From an unicellular cyanobacterium SU3 (lineage in GTDB: Bacteria > Cyanobacteriota > Cyanobacteriia > Cyanobacteriales > Microcystaceae): a DNA stretch of 56,619 bases. Below are positions 34,448-45,085 of the stretch, in pieces. A program made the translations under genes and the position numbers. The first letter of the stretch is position 1, and every line of letters begins with the position of its first letter. The stretch spans positions 1 through 56,619 of the forward strand of contig NETF01000168.1 of assembly GCA_002172675.1 (NCBI GenBank), given 5' to 3'. The notes below the pieces were generated by a model. That model saw only the letters and a program-made list of their open reading frames with translations, was not told where the DNA came from and ran no database searches.

Positions 34448-37078
34448 GTGATCACTAAGTTACATCAAGTAATTCGTTCTTTTCTCGTTGATCATAGTAA
34501 CGAGAAAGCTTCTCAAGAACCTCAAAATATTCTTGTTAACTCTGGTAAAAATTATCGGACAAAATTCCGAAAGATTAGACTATTTGCGTTCCCTTCTATT
34601 TTTCTATCGAGTATTTTAGCCACTGGGGCGATCATTGGTCTAAGACAAACTGGCCATTTACAATTTCTAGAATTAGTTGCTTACGATCAAATGGTAAGAG
34701 TTGGATCGGTCAATAATCTGGATTCTCGTTTGTTAATTGTTGGGGTGGATGAAGAAGATATTAAAAAACAAAAACAATGGCCGTTATCTGATGAAACAAT
34801 AGCCAAGGTTTTAAATAAATTACAATCTTATGATCCTAAATTAATCGCTCTTGATATTTATCGTGATATTCCCCATCCCCCAGGAACTGAAAGTTTAAAA
34901 CAAGCTCTAGAAAAAGATAACATTGTTGTGGTTAAACAACTGCCGATAGGTGATCAGCCTGGGGTGGCTGCTCCTGCAACGATTCCTAAAAATCAAGTTG
35001 GATTTAGTGATTTACCCATCGATCCTGATAATATAGTTCGTCGCAGTTTTGTGTATGTCGAAACGCCTTCAGGAAAAATAAAAGAATATTCTTTCGCCTT
35101 ACAAACAGTTTTAAATTATTTAGATGATGATAAAAATATAGATATTCAAATTAATCCTGATTTTTTAAAAATTAATTCAACAAAAATTACTGATCTTAAA
35201 AATAATTCGGGGGGCTATGTTTTACCTAAATCGGAAGCATTAGGCTTACAGATTTTGATAAAATATCATTCAAAAAATATAGCAAAAACCATCTCATTAA
35301 CTGAGGTTTTAAAAGGCAACTTTAATCAAGATTTAGTTAAGGATAAAATTGTTTTAATTGGCGTAACGAGTCCCACCCAAAAAGATACATTTCCTACTCC
35401 TTACAGTGCCAAACAAATAGACAATTTTGAAATGGCCGGGGTTGAAATTCACGGACAAATTATTAGTGAATTATTAGGAACGATTTTAGAAGGAGAAAAA
35501 ACATTTTGGTTTTGGCCAGAAGGAGTCGAATGGGGATGGATTGGGTTGTGGTCTTTGTTAGGAGGAATAGTGGTTTGGCGATCGCAGCGTCTCTGGATAT
35601 TAGGGGGCAATGTTATCGTTGTTGTAGCAGGATTATGGGGACTCTGTTTCTTATTATTTACCCAATCGGGTTGGGTTCCTTTCGTTCCTCCTTTACTGGC
35701 TTTTTTACTCTCAGGAACCTCTGTTTTAGCCTATAAAACCGTTTATCAAACCTATCACGATCCCCTGACAGGACTGGTGAATCGAAGGTCTCTAGAACGA
35801 AAATTACAACAACTCAATCATAAAAATCTTAACCAATCTTCAGAATTAGTGGCGGTTTTATTTATTGATGTCAATCGTTTTAAAAGTATTAATGATGGTT
35901 TAGGCCATCAAGCAGGGGATTATTTATTAATCGCTATGTCCCAACGTTTACAACAACACCTTAATTCTTGGGAACATTTGGGAAGAGTGGGAGGAGATGA
36001 ATTTGCCATCTGGTTAAAACCTGTTAAGGACAAACAAGAAGTGATTCGGTTTACAGAAAAATTACAACAAGTATTAAGTCAACCCCTATTTTGGCAAGGA
36101 CAAGAAATTTATACCACCGTGACAGTGGGAATCTCTTTTGAGGAAACAGGAAAAAACTTTCACGGACCCGAATTACTCCGCTATGCTGATATTGCCATGC
36201 ACAAGGCCAAAGAACTTAATTCGAGTCGTCCCCAAATCTTTGAACCGGGAATGGACACCCAAGCGGTACAACGTTGGCATTTAGAAACGGATTTACGTTT
36301 GGGATTGGATCAAAATGAATTTCAATTGTATTATCAACCGATTATTTCTTTAAAAACGGGAAAAATTGCCGGCTTTGAAGCCTTGGTTCGTTGGAATTCT
36401 AAAACCCGGGGATTTGTCTCTCCGGGGGCTTTTATTCCTGTAGCAGAAGAAACAGGGTTAATTGTTCGTCTAGGAGAATGGATATTAAGCGAAGCTTGTC
36501 GTCAGATTCGAGAGTGGCATGAACGGTTTCCTCGTAACCCTGCTTTAATCATGAGTGTTAATTTGTCCGGTCGTCAATTTTCTGAACCGAACTTAGTCAA
36601 GCAAATAAAAACCATTCTGGATTCGGCAGGGATTGAAGGCGATCGCTTAAAATTAGAAATTACTGAAAGTATGATGATGAATAATGTAGAAGAGGCCATT
36701 TCTCTTCTCAATCGTTTAAAAGGGTTAGGATTACGGTTAAGTATTGATGATTTTGGTACGGGCTATTCTTCTTTGAGTTATTTACATCGTTTTCCTGTAG
36801 ATACTCTCAAAGTGGATAAATCTTTTGTGGGACGAATGGAAGACGGAAAAGATAGTGATAAATACATTTCAATTGTACGAACCATCATCTCTTTGGGTCA
36901 TAATTTGCGTTTAGATGTGATTGCTGAAGGGATTGAAACGGAAGGACAAATGAAAATTTTAGAATCCCTTAACTGTGAATATGGCCAAGGTTATTTATTT
37001 TCTCGTCCCCTTTCGAGTGAGAATGCAGAAGCATTATTAGCTAAAGAAAATCATAATTCAAGTCAGTTTTCTATCTGA
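34448..37078 (+). CDS. CHASE2 sensor with GGDEF and EAL domains (c-di-GMP turnover)
   Basis: An 876-residue membrane signalling protein. It has a cytoplasmic N-tail, a membrane helix (about 44-64), an extracytoplasmic CHASE2 domain (about 68-335, with LLIVGVDEEDI and LIALDIYRDIPHP), three membrane helices (355-430), a GGDEF domain with intact GRVGGDEFAIW near 514, and an EAL domain with FEALVRW near 644. The EAL domain also keeps NLSGRQF, LEITESMM, SIDDFGTGYSSLSYL, VDKSFV and GQGYLFSRPL. Both diguanylate cyclase and phosphodiesterase sites keep their catalytic residues, so it could make and degrade c-di-GMP in response to an external signal. The start is GTG. A CRP-type site lies upstream and a surface-glycan cluster next door. 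Confidence 0.93.
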   Translation: MITKLHQVIRSFLVDHSNEKASQEPQNILVNSGKNYRTKFRKIRLFAFPSIFLSSILATGAIIGLRQTGHLQFLELVAYDQMVRVGSVNNLDSRLLIVGVDEEDIKKQKQWPLSDETIAKVLNKLQSYDPKLIALDIYRDIPHPPGTESLKQALEKDNIVVVKQLPIGDQPGVAAPATIPKNQVGFSDLPIDPDNIVRRSFVYVETPSGKIKEYSFALQTVLNYLDDDKNIDIQINPDFLKINSTKITDLKNNSGGYVLPKSEALGLQILIKYHSKNIAKTISLTEVLKGNFNQDLVKDKIVLIGVTSPTQKDTFPTPYSAKQIDNFEMAGVEIHGQIISELLGTILEGEKTFWFWPEGVEWGWIGLWSLLGGIVVWRSQRLWILGGNVIVVVAGLWGLCFLLFTQSGWVPFVPPLLAFLLSGTSVLAYKTVYQTYHDPLTGLVNRRSLERKLQQLNHKNLNQSSELVAVLFIDVNRFKSINDGLGHQAGDYLLIAMSQRLQQHLNSWEHLGRVGGDEFAIWLKPVKDKQEVIRFTEKLQQVLSQPLFWQGQEIYTTVTVGISFEETGKNFHGPELLRYADIAMHKAKELNSSRPQIFEPGMDTQAVQRWHLETDLRLGLDQNEFQLYYQPIISLKTGKIAGFEALVRWNSKTRGFVSPGAFIPVAEETGLIVRLGEWILSEACRQIREWHERFPRNPALIMSVNLSGRQFSEPNLVKQIKTILDSAGIEGDRLKLEITESMMMNNVEEAISLLNRLKGLGLRLSIDDFGTGYSSLSYLHRFPVDTLKVDKSFVGRMEDGKDSDKYISIVRTIISLGHNLRLDVIAEGIETEGQMKILESLNCEYGQGYLFSRPLSSENAEALLAKENHNSSQFSI

Positions 37079-37117
37079 GGCTACAATCAAAATTAAGCTA
37101 GTTGTAATTAAAGTAAA

Positions 37118-37787
37118 ATGACTGATTCTGCTGATATTAAAACTATAATTAGAGAGCAATTACCGAGTATTCTTGCCGAAGATGCAAGTATTCGGGATTT
37201 TATATTACGAACGGTCTCAGATTATTATTCACCTAGACAAGAGACAGATCAAAAATTTGAGGAGTTTAAAGAACGAGTTGACAGGATCTTAGCAGAATTA
37301 GAGCGAGATAGGAAAGAACAAAGAAAATTATGGCAAGAAAATAACCGCAAATGGGATGAACAGAACCGTAAATGGGATGAACAACATCGACAAAACCAAG
37401 AAATTCTAGGAGAAATTAAAAAGATGAATCGTAAGCATGATAGCACCATTGGAGCTTTAGGTTCTCGTTGGGGCCTATTTTCTGAAAGAAGTTTTCGTAA
37501 TGCTTTAGCTGCTATTTTAGAAGAATCGTTTGGGGTTGAAGTTGTTAATATTAATGATTATGATGCAGATGGTATGGTTTTTGGTCGTCCGGATCAAGTA
37601 GAAATTGATGTCATTATCAAAAATGGTTTAGTGATCGTTTGTGAAATTAAGTCTTCTATGAGTAAATCGGATATGTATACCTTTAACCGCAAAGTAGAAT
37701 TTTATCAGCAAAAATATCAGCGTCACGTTAATCGTATTAGGGATTAAAGTTTATAGTTATGCTGATGATGTATCTGTCGAGAATTAA
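37118..37787 (+). pseudogene. DUF3782 PD-(D/E)XK nuclease-like protein with damaged C-terminus
   Basis: The open frame (37118-37747) gives 209 residues: a helical N-terminus, a coiled coil with the repeat NRKWDEQ (residues 76-90), and a nuclease-fold domain with E123, D164, E176 and K178 in VEIDVIIKNG and CEIKSS. It stops at YQRHVNRIRD. The next frame, from 37740 to 37787, reads GIKVYSYADDVSVEN then stop, which is the usual ending of DUF3782 proteins. Some 20-25 codons that normally join the two are missing, so a short frame-changing deletion has happened near 37735-37742. The catalytic core is intact; whether the product still folds is uncertain. Role unknown. Confidence 0.8.
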
Positions 37788-37788
37788 T

Positions 37789-37826
37789 AAAAAAAGGATT
37801 AGGCATTTTTTCTTTGCCTAACCCTT
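37789..37826 (-). terminator. Rho-independent terminator of glgP
   Basis: On the reverse strand AAGGGTTAGGCA (37826-37815) pairs with TGCCTAATCCTT (37805-37794) with one mismatch, followed by a T tract (37795-37789). It lies 53 bases after the glgP stop. Confidence 0.85.
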
Positions 37827-37878
37827 ATTATTTAAAGATAGTGGGATGAAATCTACATTTCACACCTTATTGTCAATG

Positions 37879-40419
37879 CTAGTTAATAGAGGAATTGGAA
37901 TTATATTCCTCAATCTTAATATCTACAGGGTCAACATTCCAGATTTGTTCGCAATATTCAGCAATGGTACGATCAGAGGAGAATTTACCCATTCTCGCAG
38001 AATTGAGAATAGCCATTCTCGTCCAGTTATCTTGATCGCGATAGGCTTGACTTACCGCATCTTGGCAGTCAACATAAGCTTGATAGTCAGCCATCAACAT
38101 ATAAGGATCATCGTTCATTAACTGGTCTACAATAGGCTGGAATAATTCACAGTTACCATGACTAAAGTAACCACTAGAAATACGATCAATGACACCTTTT
38201 AAGTTACCGTTGTTGTGGTAATAGTCACTGGGAGAATAACCCTGTGCCTTGCGATCATAGACTTCTTGGGCGGTTAAACCAAACAAGAAGAAGTTTTCTG
38301 CGCCGGCTTCCTCGCGAATCTCAATATTAGCCCCGTCTAAGGTACCGATGGTTAAGGCCCCATTCATGGCAAACTTCATATTACCGGTTCCGGAGGCTTC
38401 TTTACCGGCTGTAGAAATCTGTTCAGAGAGATCAGCCGCCGGATACACCCGTTGACCTAAAGACACATTAAAGTTAGGCATGAAGACGACTTTTAAGCGT
38501 CCCCGAACATCGGGATCATTGTTAACCACGTCAGCCACAGCATTGACTAACTTAATGACTAACTTAGCCATGAAGTAACCAGGGGCTGCTTTACCACCAA
38601 ATAAGAAGGTACGAGGAACATAATCACCGTCGGGTTGGTGTTTCATGCGGTTGTACAGGGTAATGATTTCGAGAACCATTAAATGCTGACGTTTGTATTC
38701 ATGAATACGTTTGACCTGTACATCAAACATGGTGTCGGGGTTAATTTCAATGTTGCGATATTTGAGTAAATAAGCCGCTAAGTCTCGTTTATTGGCTTGC
38801 TTAATTTCTAGCCATTGTTTGCGAAACTCAGCATCATCGACAAATTCCTCAAGTTTACGCATTTCGTCTAGATTCTTTAACCAACCATCCCCGATTTTTT
38901 CGGTGATTAATGAGGAGAGTCTAGGGTTACTTAATAATATCCAGCGACGAGGGGTGACACCATTGGTCTTATTGTAAAATTTCTCTGGCCAGAGTCTGGC
39001 GAAGTATTTGAGGGTGTCTTGTTTGAGTAACTCAGTGTGTAAGGCTGCGACTCCATTAATGGCATGGGACCCTAAACAAGCTAAGTTAGCCATGCGGATT
39101 AATTTTTCGGATCTTTCTTCGATTAAGGAGATATTGCTGACTAACTCATCGTCGTTGGGGAACCAAGTACGAACGTTCTCTAAGAAGCGATAATTGAGTT
39201 CGTAGATGATTTCGAGGTGTCTAGGCAGTAATTCACCAAAAATGGTTACAGGCCAGCGTTCCAGAGCTTCTGGCATTAAGGTATGGTTGGTATAAGCGAG
39301 GGTTTTTGTGGTAATGTCCCAGGCTTTGTCCCAGGTGTAGTCGTGTTTATCGACTAAGAGACGCATTAACTCAGCCACCGCTACCGCCGGGTGAGTGTCG
39401 TTGAGTTGTACGGCAACTTTTTCAGAGAACTGATCTAAGTTATCGTGGTTACTTAAGTGAATACGAATCAGGTCTTGTAGAGAAGCAGAAACAAAGAAAT
39501 ATTGTTGTTCTAAGCGTAATTTTCGGCCGGCTGGGGTATTATCGTTGGGATATAATACTTTGGAGATGGTTTCTGCCCCCATCTTTTCTTCTACGGCGCG
39601 ATCATAATGTCCGGCGTTGAAGGCTTCAAAGTTAAAAGACTCACTAGCCTCTGCTTTCCACAGTCTTAAGGGGTTAACGGTGTTGGTTTTATAGCCAGGA
39701 ACCGGCGTATCGTAGGGAATGGCTAAGATAGTGCGATCGGCTACCCAGAAGCTTTTGAGGTTCCCGTTATCATCGTGGGTTTTCTCGGTGTGTCCCCCTA
39801 ACTTGACTTCTACTGCTTCGTTGGGACGGGGCAGTTCCCAGGGGTTTTCAAACCGTAACCAATTATCAGGAATCTCTACTTGCCAACCATCTTGGATGGT
39901 TTGATGGAAAATTCCAAACTCATAGCGAATACCGTAACCAATGGCAGGCATGGCTAAGGACGCTAAAGAATCAAGAAAACAGGCAGCTAAACGACCTAAT
40001 CCTCCGTTTCCTAAGCCCGGATCGGGTTCTTGTTCGATAATATCATCCATATCTAAGTCCATCTCTTCGATGATCTCTTTCATGGTGTTATATAATCCCA
40101 GGTTTACCATGTTATTTCCTAACTGACGACCCATGAGGAATTCAGCTGAGAAATAAGAGACAATTTTAACTTCTTCTTTCTTGTAAGTCTCAATGGTCTT
40201 TAAGAACCGATGTAACAAGCGATCTCGAATAGTATAGGATAAGGCAACATAATAATCTCTTAGGGATGCTTTTGACTCATCAACCCCTTGAATATAAAAA
40301 AGATGATCCAGAAATGCCCGTTTTAGGGTTTCTTTGCTCATTCCTGTGCGATCATCTTCGATTTGAATGTTGGGGTTTTTGGCGTTGGGGTCTTTGACTT
40401 TGGAACTTAATGTACTCAT
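37879..40419 (-). CDS. glgP: Glycogen phosphorylase
   Basis: An 846-residue glycogen/starch phosphorylase that releases glucose-1-phosphate from storage glycogen. It shows EPDPGLGNGGLGRLAACFLDS near 107, GYGIRYEFGIF, NDTHPAVAVAELMR, YTNHTLMPEALERW, RRWILLSNPRL and the PLP lysine in GTGNMKFAMNGALTIGT near 685. Length is normal. The product is cytosolic and matters for night-time carbon use in cyanobacteria. AGGA lies 9 bases upstream of the ATG. It has its own terminator and a long upstream region of 636 bases. It is a single gene between DUF3782 and the str operon. Confidence 0.98.
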   Translation of the reverse strand: MSTLSSKVKDPNAKNPNIQIEDDRTGMSKETLKRAFLDHLFYIQGVDESKASLRDYYVALSYTIRDRLLHRFLKTIETYKKEEVKIVSYFSAEFLMGRQLGNNMVNLGLYNTMKEIIEEMDLDMDDIIEQEPDPGLGNGGLGRLAACFLDSLASLAMPAIGYGIRYEFGIFHQTIQDGWQVEIPDNWLRFENPWELPRPNEAVEVKLGGHTEKTHDDNGNLKSFWVADRTILAIPYDTPVPGYKTNTVNPLRLWKAEASESFNFEAFNAGHYDRAVEEKMGAETISKVLYPNDNTPAGRKLRLEQQYFFVSASLQDLIRIHLSNHDNLDQFSEKVAVQLNDTHPAVAVAELMRLLVDKHDYTWDKAWDITTKTLAYTNHTLMPEALERWPVTIFGELLPRHLEIIYELNYRFLENVRTWFPNDDELVSNISLIEERSEKLIRMANLACLGSHAINGVAALHTELLKQDTLKYFARLWPEKFYNKTNGVTPRRWILLSNPRLSSLITEKIGDGWLKNLDEMRKLEEFVDDAEFRKQWLEIKQANKRDLAAYLLKYRNIEINPDTMFDVQVKRIHEYKRQHLMVLEIITLYNRMKHQPDGDYVPRTFLFGGKAAPGYFMAKLVIKLVNAVADVVNNDPDVRGRLKVVFMPNFNVSLGQRVYPAADLSEQISTAGKEASGTGNMKFAMNGALTIGTLDGANIEIREEAGAENFFLFGLTAQEVYDRKAQGYSPSDYYHNNGNLKGVIDRISSGYFSHGNCELFQPIVDQLMNDDPYMLMADYQAYVDCQDAVSQAYRDQDNWTRMAILNSARMGKFSSDRTIAEYCEQIWNVDPVDIKIEEYNSNSSIN

Positions 40420-41055
40420 AAATTAATCCTGAGTGGGCTATGCAAACTTTTCTATAGATTTCAACAGCAATTCTGCCACCATAAGCAAAACGAAAAGTAC
40501 AAGGAAACAACATAAAAATCACTTCGTCTGAGGCTTTAGCTTTTATAGATTTCCTTACTTTTAATGTGTCGTGCTATATAGGCCAGCATATACTATTTTG
40601 CAACGTAATTAGATTACTTTAGTTACGCTTTGTTGACAATTGGGTTACTTTTTTTATTGATATAGCTTCGTTCAGATTGTAAAGGATTAATTGGCTGTGA
40701 TTGTCCTTTCTTTAGTTTTATTTAATGTCATTTCATATCAAGTAGAGGGTTAAGAATTGACGAACCGTAGCTTCTTAAGATTTAATTTATAAATGGGTTC
40801 TTAAGAAACTATGTAAAATCACAGGAAGTTAGAATGACGGGTTAGATAAGGCATCTGTATTGCCTGGATTAGGCCGTACCATTAGTAATAATACTGTCAG
40901 ATTAGTAACATTAAACCTAAAGTTTGAGTAAGGATTGTATTCGCTTCTTGAGAGCTTAAACCAACTGATTTCTTATTTCTCCTTGTATGAAGAAACCCAA
41001 CAAATCAAGCATTTTTGTTGTTGGGTTTCCCTTTTAATCAGATTATTCAAACAAA
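40420..41055. other. 636-base intergenic region between rpsJ and glgP
   Basis: No protein gene or tRNA is seen. The region must hold the glgP promoter (reverse) and the end of the str transcript. It contains a palindrome-rich stretch near 40768-40812 (TTCTTAAG ... CTTAAGAA). On the forward strand TTGACA (40633-40638) is followed after 19 bases by TGATAT, and a 12-bp hairpin with CCCTTTT after it lies at 40992-41029. These could bound an unannotated forward RNA of about 360 bases, but the evidence is weak. Confidence 0.4.
40992..41029. terminator. Hairpin after rpsJ
   Basis: GAAACCCAACAA (40992-41003) and TTGTTGGGTTTC (41018-41029) form a perfect 12-bp stem with a 14-base loop, 27 bases beyond the rpsJ stop. 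The reverse-strand tail (TTCATAC) has few T residues; the forward side has CCCTTTT. It is the best candidate for the end of the str operon. Confidence 0.55.
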
Positions 41056-41373
41056 CTATAGTTTAACTTCGATTTCAACCCCGGCAGGTAAATCTAATTT
41101 CATCAAAGCATCAATGGTTTTAGAAGAAGGCTGATAAATATCGATAATACGTCTATGGGTTCTGGTTTCAAAGTGTTCCCGTGAATCTTTATCAACGTGA
41201 GGCGATCGCAGAACACAATAGATCCGTCTTTTTGTCGGTAAAGGAATAGGCCCGATAGCGGTTGCGTCGGTACGGTTCGCTGTATCGACAATTTTCTCAC
41301 AAGACGTGTCTAATAAACGACGGTCAAAGGCTTTTAAACGGATGCGGATTTTTTGTTGTGCTAGAGTTGCCAT
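41056..41373 (-). CDS. rpsJ: 30S ribosomal protein S10
   Basis: A 105-residue S10 protein. The start is [21 protein letters not shown], the loop [20 protein letters not shown] matches the conserved ribosome-assembly and NusE site, and [16 protein letters not shown] follows. In cyanobacteria rpsJ sits at the end of the str cluster after tuf, as here. It lies 109 bases downstream of tuf, with a long perfect hairpin in between. Confidence 0.98.
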   Translation of the reverse strand: MATLAQQKIRIRLKAFDRRLLDTSCEKIVDTANRTDATAIGPIPLPTKRRIYCVLRSPHVDKDSREHFETRTHRRIIDIYQPSSKTIDALMKLDLPAGVEIEVKL

Positions 41374-41423
41374 AATGTTTAATTGTCAAGGTTCAGAAAT
41401 TTACGTTAAGGGATGGGAAAATT

Positions 41424-41464
41424 AAGTGACCAGCTAGGATAACATTTACCTTAACTGGTCACTT
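41424..41464 (-). promoter_or_regulatory. Strong hairpin between tuf and rpsJ (attenuator or processing site)
   Basis: AAGTGACCAG (41424-41433) and CTGGTCACTT (41455-41464) pair exactly and the stem can be extended by AGG/CCT. On the transcribed reverse strand the stem is followed by AATTTTCCC. It could partly terminate after tuf, lowering rpsJ output, or be an RNA-processing or stability element. Confidence 0.6.
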
Positions 41465-41482
41465 ATTCATTGTTTGGTTGTC

Positions 41483-42712
41483 CTACTTAAGAATTTTAGA
41501 AACAACACCAGCACCGATGGTACGGCCACCTTCACGAATAGCAAAACGCATTCCTTGTTCAATGGCAATAGGGTTGATTAACTCTACAGTCATTTTAATG
41601 CGATCGCCAGGCATAACCATTTCTACAGCACTACCATCATCGGCAGTGTAGTCTTGAATGGTTCCAGTTACGTCGGTGGTTCTTACATAGAACTGAGGAC
41701 GATAGTTCTTGAAGAAAGGAGTATGACGGCCACCTTCTTCTTTGGTGAGAACGTAAACTTCTCCTTCAAACTGAGTATGAGGGGTGATTGAGCCGGGCTT
41801 AGCAATAACCATTCCCCGTTCAATATCTTCTTTTTTGACACCCCGTAAGAGGATACCCACGTTATCCCCTGCCATACCTTCGTCGAGGGTCTTCTGGAAC
41901 ATTTCTACCCCGGTTACAGTGGTGCTGCGGGTGTCTCTGATTCCTACAATCTCGATGGTTTCGCCCACTTTAACTTTACCCCGTTCAATCCGTCCGGTGG
42001 CAACTGTACCCCGACCAGAGATAGAGAAAACGTCTTCTACTGCCATTAAGAAAGGCTTATCAACTTCCCGTTCAGGTTCAGGGATATTGCCGTCCACTTC
42101 TTCCATGAGTTTGAGGATCTTGTCAGTCCATTCGTTTTCCCCAGGTTTGATCATAGGATTTTCTTTAAGGGCTTCTACCGCCATTAAAGCAGAACCAGTG
42201 ACGATGGGAATATCATCTCCAGGAAAATCGTACTCACTGAGAAGTTCACGAACTTCTAATTCCACGAGTTCTAAGAGTTCTTCGTCATCAACTTGGTCTT
42301 CTTTATTCAAGAAAACTACCAGACTAGGAACCCCAACCTGTTTAGCTAAGAGAATATGCTCACGAGTTTGAGGCATCGGACCATCAGCAGCCGATACCAC
42401 TAAGATCCCGCCGTCCATTTGGGCTGCTCCTGTGATCATGTTTTTCACATAGTCAGCGTGACCGGGGCAGTCCACGTGAGCGTAGTGACGGTTAGGGGTT
42501 TCGTATTCCACGTGAGCGGTGTTGATAGTGATACCCCGTGCTTTTTCTTCGGGGGCAGCATCAATGTCTTCGTAGTTACGAGCTTTTGCACTACCGGCTG
42601 CTGCTAAGGTCATGGTAATAGCAGCGGTTAAGGTTGTTTTACCATGGTCAACGTGACCGATAGTACCGATGTTAACGTGAGGTTTAGTCCGTTCAAATTT
42701 TGCGCGTGCCAT
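41483..42712 (-). CDS. tuf: Elongation factor Tu
   Basis: A 409-residue EF-Tu. The GTP-binding motifs are complete: [15 protein letters not shown] (G1), [13 protein letters not shown] (G3), NKEDQVDD (G4). So is the switch I region [15 protein letters not shown]. Domains II and III are typical, ending [14 protein letters not shown]. It brings aminoacyl-tRNA to the ribosome. It lies 118 bases downstream of fusA in the str operon. The ten extra residues in the G domain (around 182-192, [11 protein letters not shown]) are usual in cyanobacteria and plastids. Confidence 0.98.
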   Translation of the reverse strand: MARAKFERTKPHVNIGTIGHVDHGKTTLTAAITMTLAAAGSAKARNYEDIDAAPEEKARGITINTAHVEYETPNRHYAHVDCPGHADYVKNMITGAAQMDGGILVVSAADGPMPQTREHILLAKQVGVPSLVVFLNKEDQVDDEELLELVELEVRELLSEYDFPGDDIPIVTGSALMAVEALKENPMIKPGENEWTDKILKLMEEVDGNIPEPEREVDKPFLMAVEDVFSISGRGTVATGRIERGKVKVGETIEIVGIRDTRSTTVTGVEMFQKTLDEGMAGDNVGILLRGVKKEDIERGMVIAKPGSITPHTQFEGEVYVLTKEEGGRHTPFFKNYRPQFYVRTTDVTGTIQDYTADDGSAVEMVMPGDRIKMTVELINPIAIEQGMRFAIREGGRTIGAGVVSKILK

Positions 42713-42830
42713 GAATTAATTGTTCCTTTTTTTGTCTTCTTTATTCTAAGCAGTGATGTTTTTTGGTTCATCAGTTACCAATAGTCTATTATCCACTATC
42801 AATGGGTGACTATGCACTGATTTCTCATAT

Positions 42831-44924
42831 TCATTCACTGTCGTAGGTGTAGGCGTTCCCTGTGTTTTTCAGGACTATCGCTTCTGCGACATTACGAGGG
42901 ACTTCTGCATAATGGCTAAATTCCATGGAGAAAATCCCTCGTCCTTGGGTTTTTGACCGGATATCGGTCGCGTAACCAAACATTTCTGCTAGCGGAACGT
43001 CAGCAGAAATCTTGGCAAGTCCGTCGTCTGTGTTCATCCCCTCGATATTCCCTCGACGAGCGTTGAGATCCCCGATGACATCTCCTAAGAAATCTTCTGG
43101 GACTTCTACTTCAACTTTCATCATGGGTTCGAGGAGAACCGGTGAGGCTTTTTTGACCGCGTTGCGAATGGCCATTGAGCCTGCAATTTTAAAGGCCATT
43201 TCTGATGAGTCAACATCGTGATAAGAACCATCTACTAAAGTGACTTTAACATCAATGAGGGGATAACCTGCAATAATACCTGAATTACAAGCTTCTTTCA
43301 TCCCTTGTTCGGCCGGAGAAATAAATTCTTTAGGAATCGCACCCCCGACAATTTTGGAGACGAATTCAAAACCGCTTCCTGCTTCGCCGGGTTCTAGTTC
43401 AACGACCACGTGACCATATTGACCTTTTCCCCCACTCTGACGAATATATTTGCCTTCAGCTTCGCTAGATTTGCGAATGCTTTCACGGTAGGCAACTTGA
43501 GGTTGACCGACGGTGGCTTCAACTTTATATTCTCGCAACATCCGATCCACTAAAATTTCTAAGTGGAGTTCCCCCATTCCTGCAATCACAGTTTGGTTGG
43601 TTTCGGGATCAACACTGACTTTGAAGGTAGGATCTTCGTCTGATAGGGCCTGCAAGGCTTTGGAGAGTTTTTCCATGTCTTGCTTGGTTTTGGGTTCTAC
43701 GGCCACGGAGATTACGGGTTCTGGAATATACAAGGATTCTAGGAGAATTGGATGTTTTTCATCACATAAGGTATCCCCTGTAATGGTGTTTCTCAGGCCA
43801 ATGACTGCTCCTAAGTCCCCTGCTCTAAGTTCGTCTACTTCGATGCGATCATTAGATTTAAGAACGATTAAGCGAGAAATTCGCTCTTTTTGTTCTTGGG
43901 TGGCATTATAAACATAATTACCTTTTTCTAAGACCCCAGAATAGACTCGCATAAAGGTTAAACGGCCATAAGGGTCTGAGGCAATTTTAAAGGCTAACGC
44001 AGAAAAAGGTTCTTCATCGTCGGCTTTTCGGGTATCTTCTGATCCATCTTTTAATAACCCTGTGATGGGGGGAACGTCAAGAGGGGAAGGTAAATAGTCT
44101 ACTACTGCATCTAACAATAGTTGGACTCCTTTGTTTTTAAAAGCAGAACCACACAGCATGGGGATAATGGTCTTATCTAAGGTTCCTTTTCGGAGTCCCT
44201 GTCTGATTTCTGCTTCGGTAATTTCGTCCCCTTCTAGATATTTTTCTAACAGGGTTTCATCGATTTCTGCGATCGCTTCTATGAGTTTGGCGCGATATTC
44301 TTTGGCCTGTTCTAGGTATTCATCTGGGATCTCTGTATCTTCGATGTTTTTCCCTAAGTCATCTTGATAGATTTTTGCTCGCATCCTCACTAAATCCACA
44401 ATGCCACGAAAATCGCTTTCTGTACCGATGGGGATTTGAATGGGAACAGCGTTGGCTTTGAGGCGATCGCGGATTTGCTGATAAACTTTGAAGAAGTTAG
44501 CCCCAGTGCGATCCATTTTATTGACGAAGGCAATCCGAGGTACTTGATAACGATTAGCTTGTCGCCATACTGTCTCTGACTGTGGCTGAACTCCACCCAC
44601 GGAACAAAATACGGCAATGACACCGTCTAATACTCGCATTGACCGTTCAACTTCAATGGTGAAGTCCACGTGTCCTGGAGTATCAATGATGTTGATGCGG
44701 TGATCAAGCCAACTGGTACTAATGGCGGCTGCTGTAATGGTGATGCCCCGTTCTTGTTCTTGGGCCATCCAATCCATGGTTGCCGTCCCTTCATGGACTT
44801 CACCGAGTTTGTATGCGATTCCTGTGTAGAAGAGAATGCGCTCTGTGGTCGTTGTTTTGCCCGCGTCAATGTGGGCAGCAATGCCAATATTTCGCACCCT
44901 CTCTAGGGGGATATTCCGTGCCAC
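42831..44924 (-). CDS. fusA: Elongation factor G
   Basis: A 697-residue EF-G with [19 protein letters not shown] (G1), [10 protein letters not shown] (switch I), [20 protein letters not shown] (G3), [10 protein letters not shown] (G4), and domains II to V ending [18 protein letters not shown]. It translocates tRNAs and mRNA through the ribosome. All motifs are normal and there is no sign that this is a specialised paralogue. It follows rpsG by 161 bases. The reverse-strand start ATGGCACGGAATATCCC is preceded by a GGAGG-like sequence (AAGGAGGTAGC), a strong ribosome-binding site. Confidence 0.98.
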   Translation of the reverse strand: MARNIPLERVRNIGIAAHIDAGKTTTTERILFYTGIAYKLGEVHEGTATMDWMAQEQERGITITAAAISTSWLDHRINIIDTPGHVDFTIEVERSMRVLDGVIAVFCSVGGVQPQSETVWRQANRYQVPRIAFVNKMDRTGANFFKVYQQIRDRLKANAVPIQIPIGTESDFRGIVDLVRMRAKIYQDDLGKNIEDTEIPDEYLEQAKEYRAKLIEAIAEIDETLLEKYLEGDEITEAEIRQGLRKGTLDKTIIPMLCGSAFKNKGVQLLLDAVVDYLPSPLDVPPITGLLKDGSEDTRKADDEEPFSALAFKIASDPYGRLTFMRVYSGVLEKGNYVYNATQEQKERISRLIVLKSNDRIEVDELRAGDLGAVIGLRNTITGDTLCDEKHPILLESLYIPEPVISVAVEPKTKQDMEKLSKALQALSDEDPTFKVSVDPETNQTVIAGMGELHLEILVDRMLREYKVEATVGQPQVAYRESIRKSSEAEGKYIRQSGGKGQYGHVVVELEPGEAGSGFEFVSKIVGGAIPKEFISPAEQGMKEACNSGIIAGYPLIDVKVTLVDGSYHDVDSSEMAFKIAGSMAIRNAVKKASPVLLEPMMKVEVEVPEDFLGDVIGDLNARRGNIEGMNTDDGLAKISADVPLAEMFGYATDIRSKTQGRGIFSMEFSHYAEVPRNVAEAIVLKNTGNAYTYDSE

Positions 44925-45085
44925 AGCTACCTCCTTATGCTTTGCCTGGCTGTTTTTCTGCCTTGAGGCCGTTTATAAGTTTACACTATTTACAATTCTA
45001 TACTTTTCTTTGCAACAATTGAGCCTAAATCCCTAGGAACATAGGAAGTTGCCTATCAGCATTGATTTAGATAACTACCTTATTT

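Noticed and set aside
41784-42371. 195-codon forward open frame inside tuf
   Set aside because: Antisense shadow of EF-Tu with Ser/Ile/Pro-rich composition; EF-Tu is certain.
43513-43911. 132-codon forward frame and several others inside fusA
   Set aside because: Antisense shadows of EF-G; none has a plausible start or recognisable content.
44627-44887. 86-codon reverse frame overlapping the fusA start
   Set aside because: Out-of-frame shadow of the EF-G GTPase domain on the same strand.
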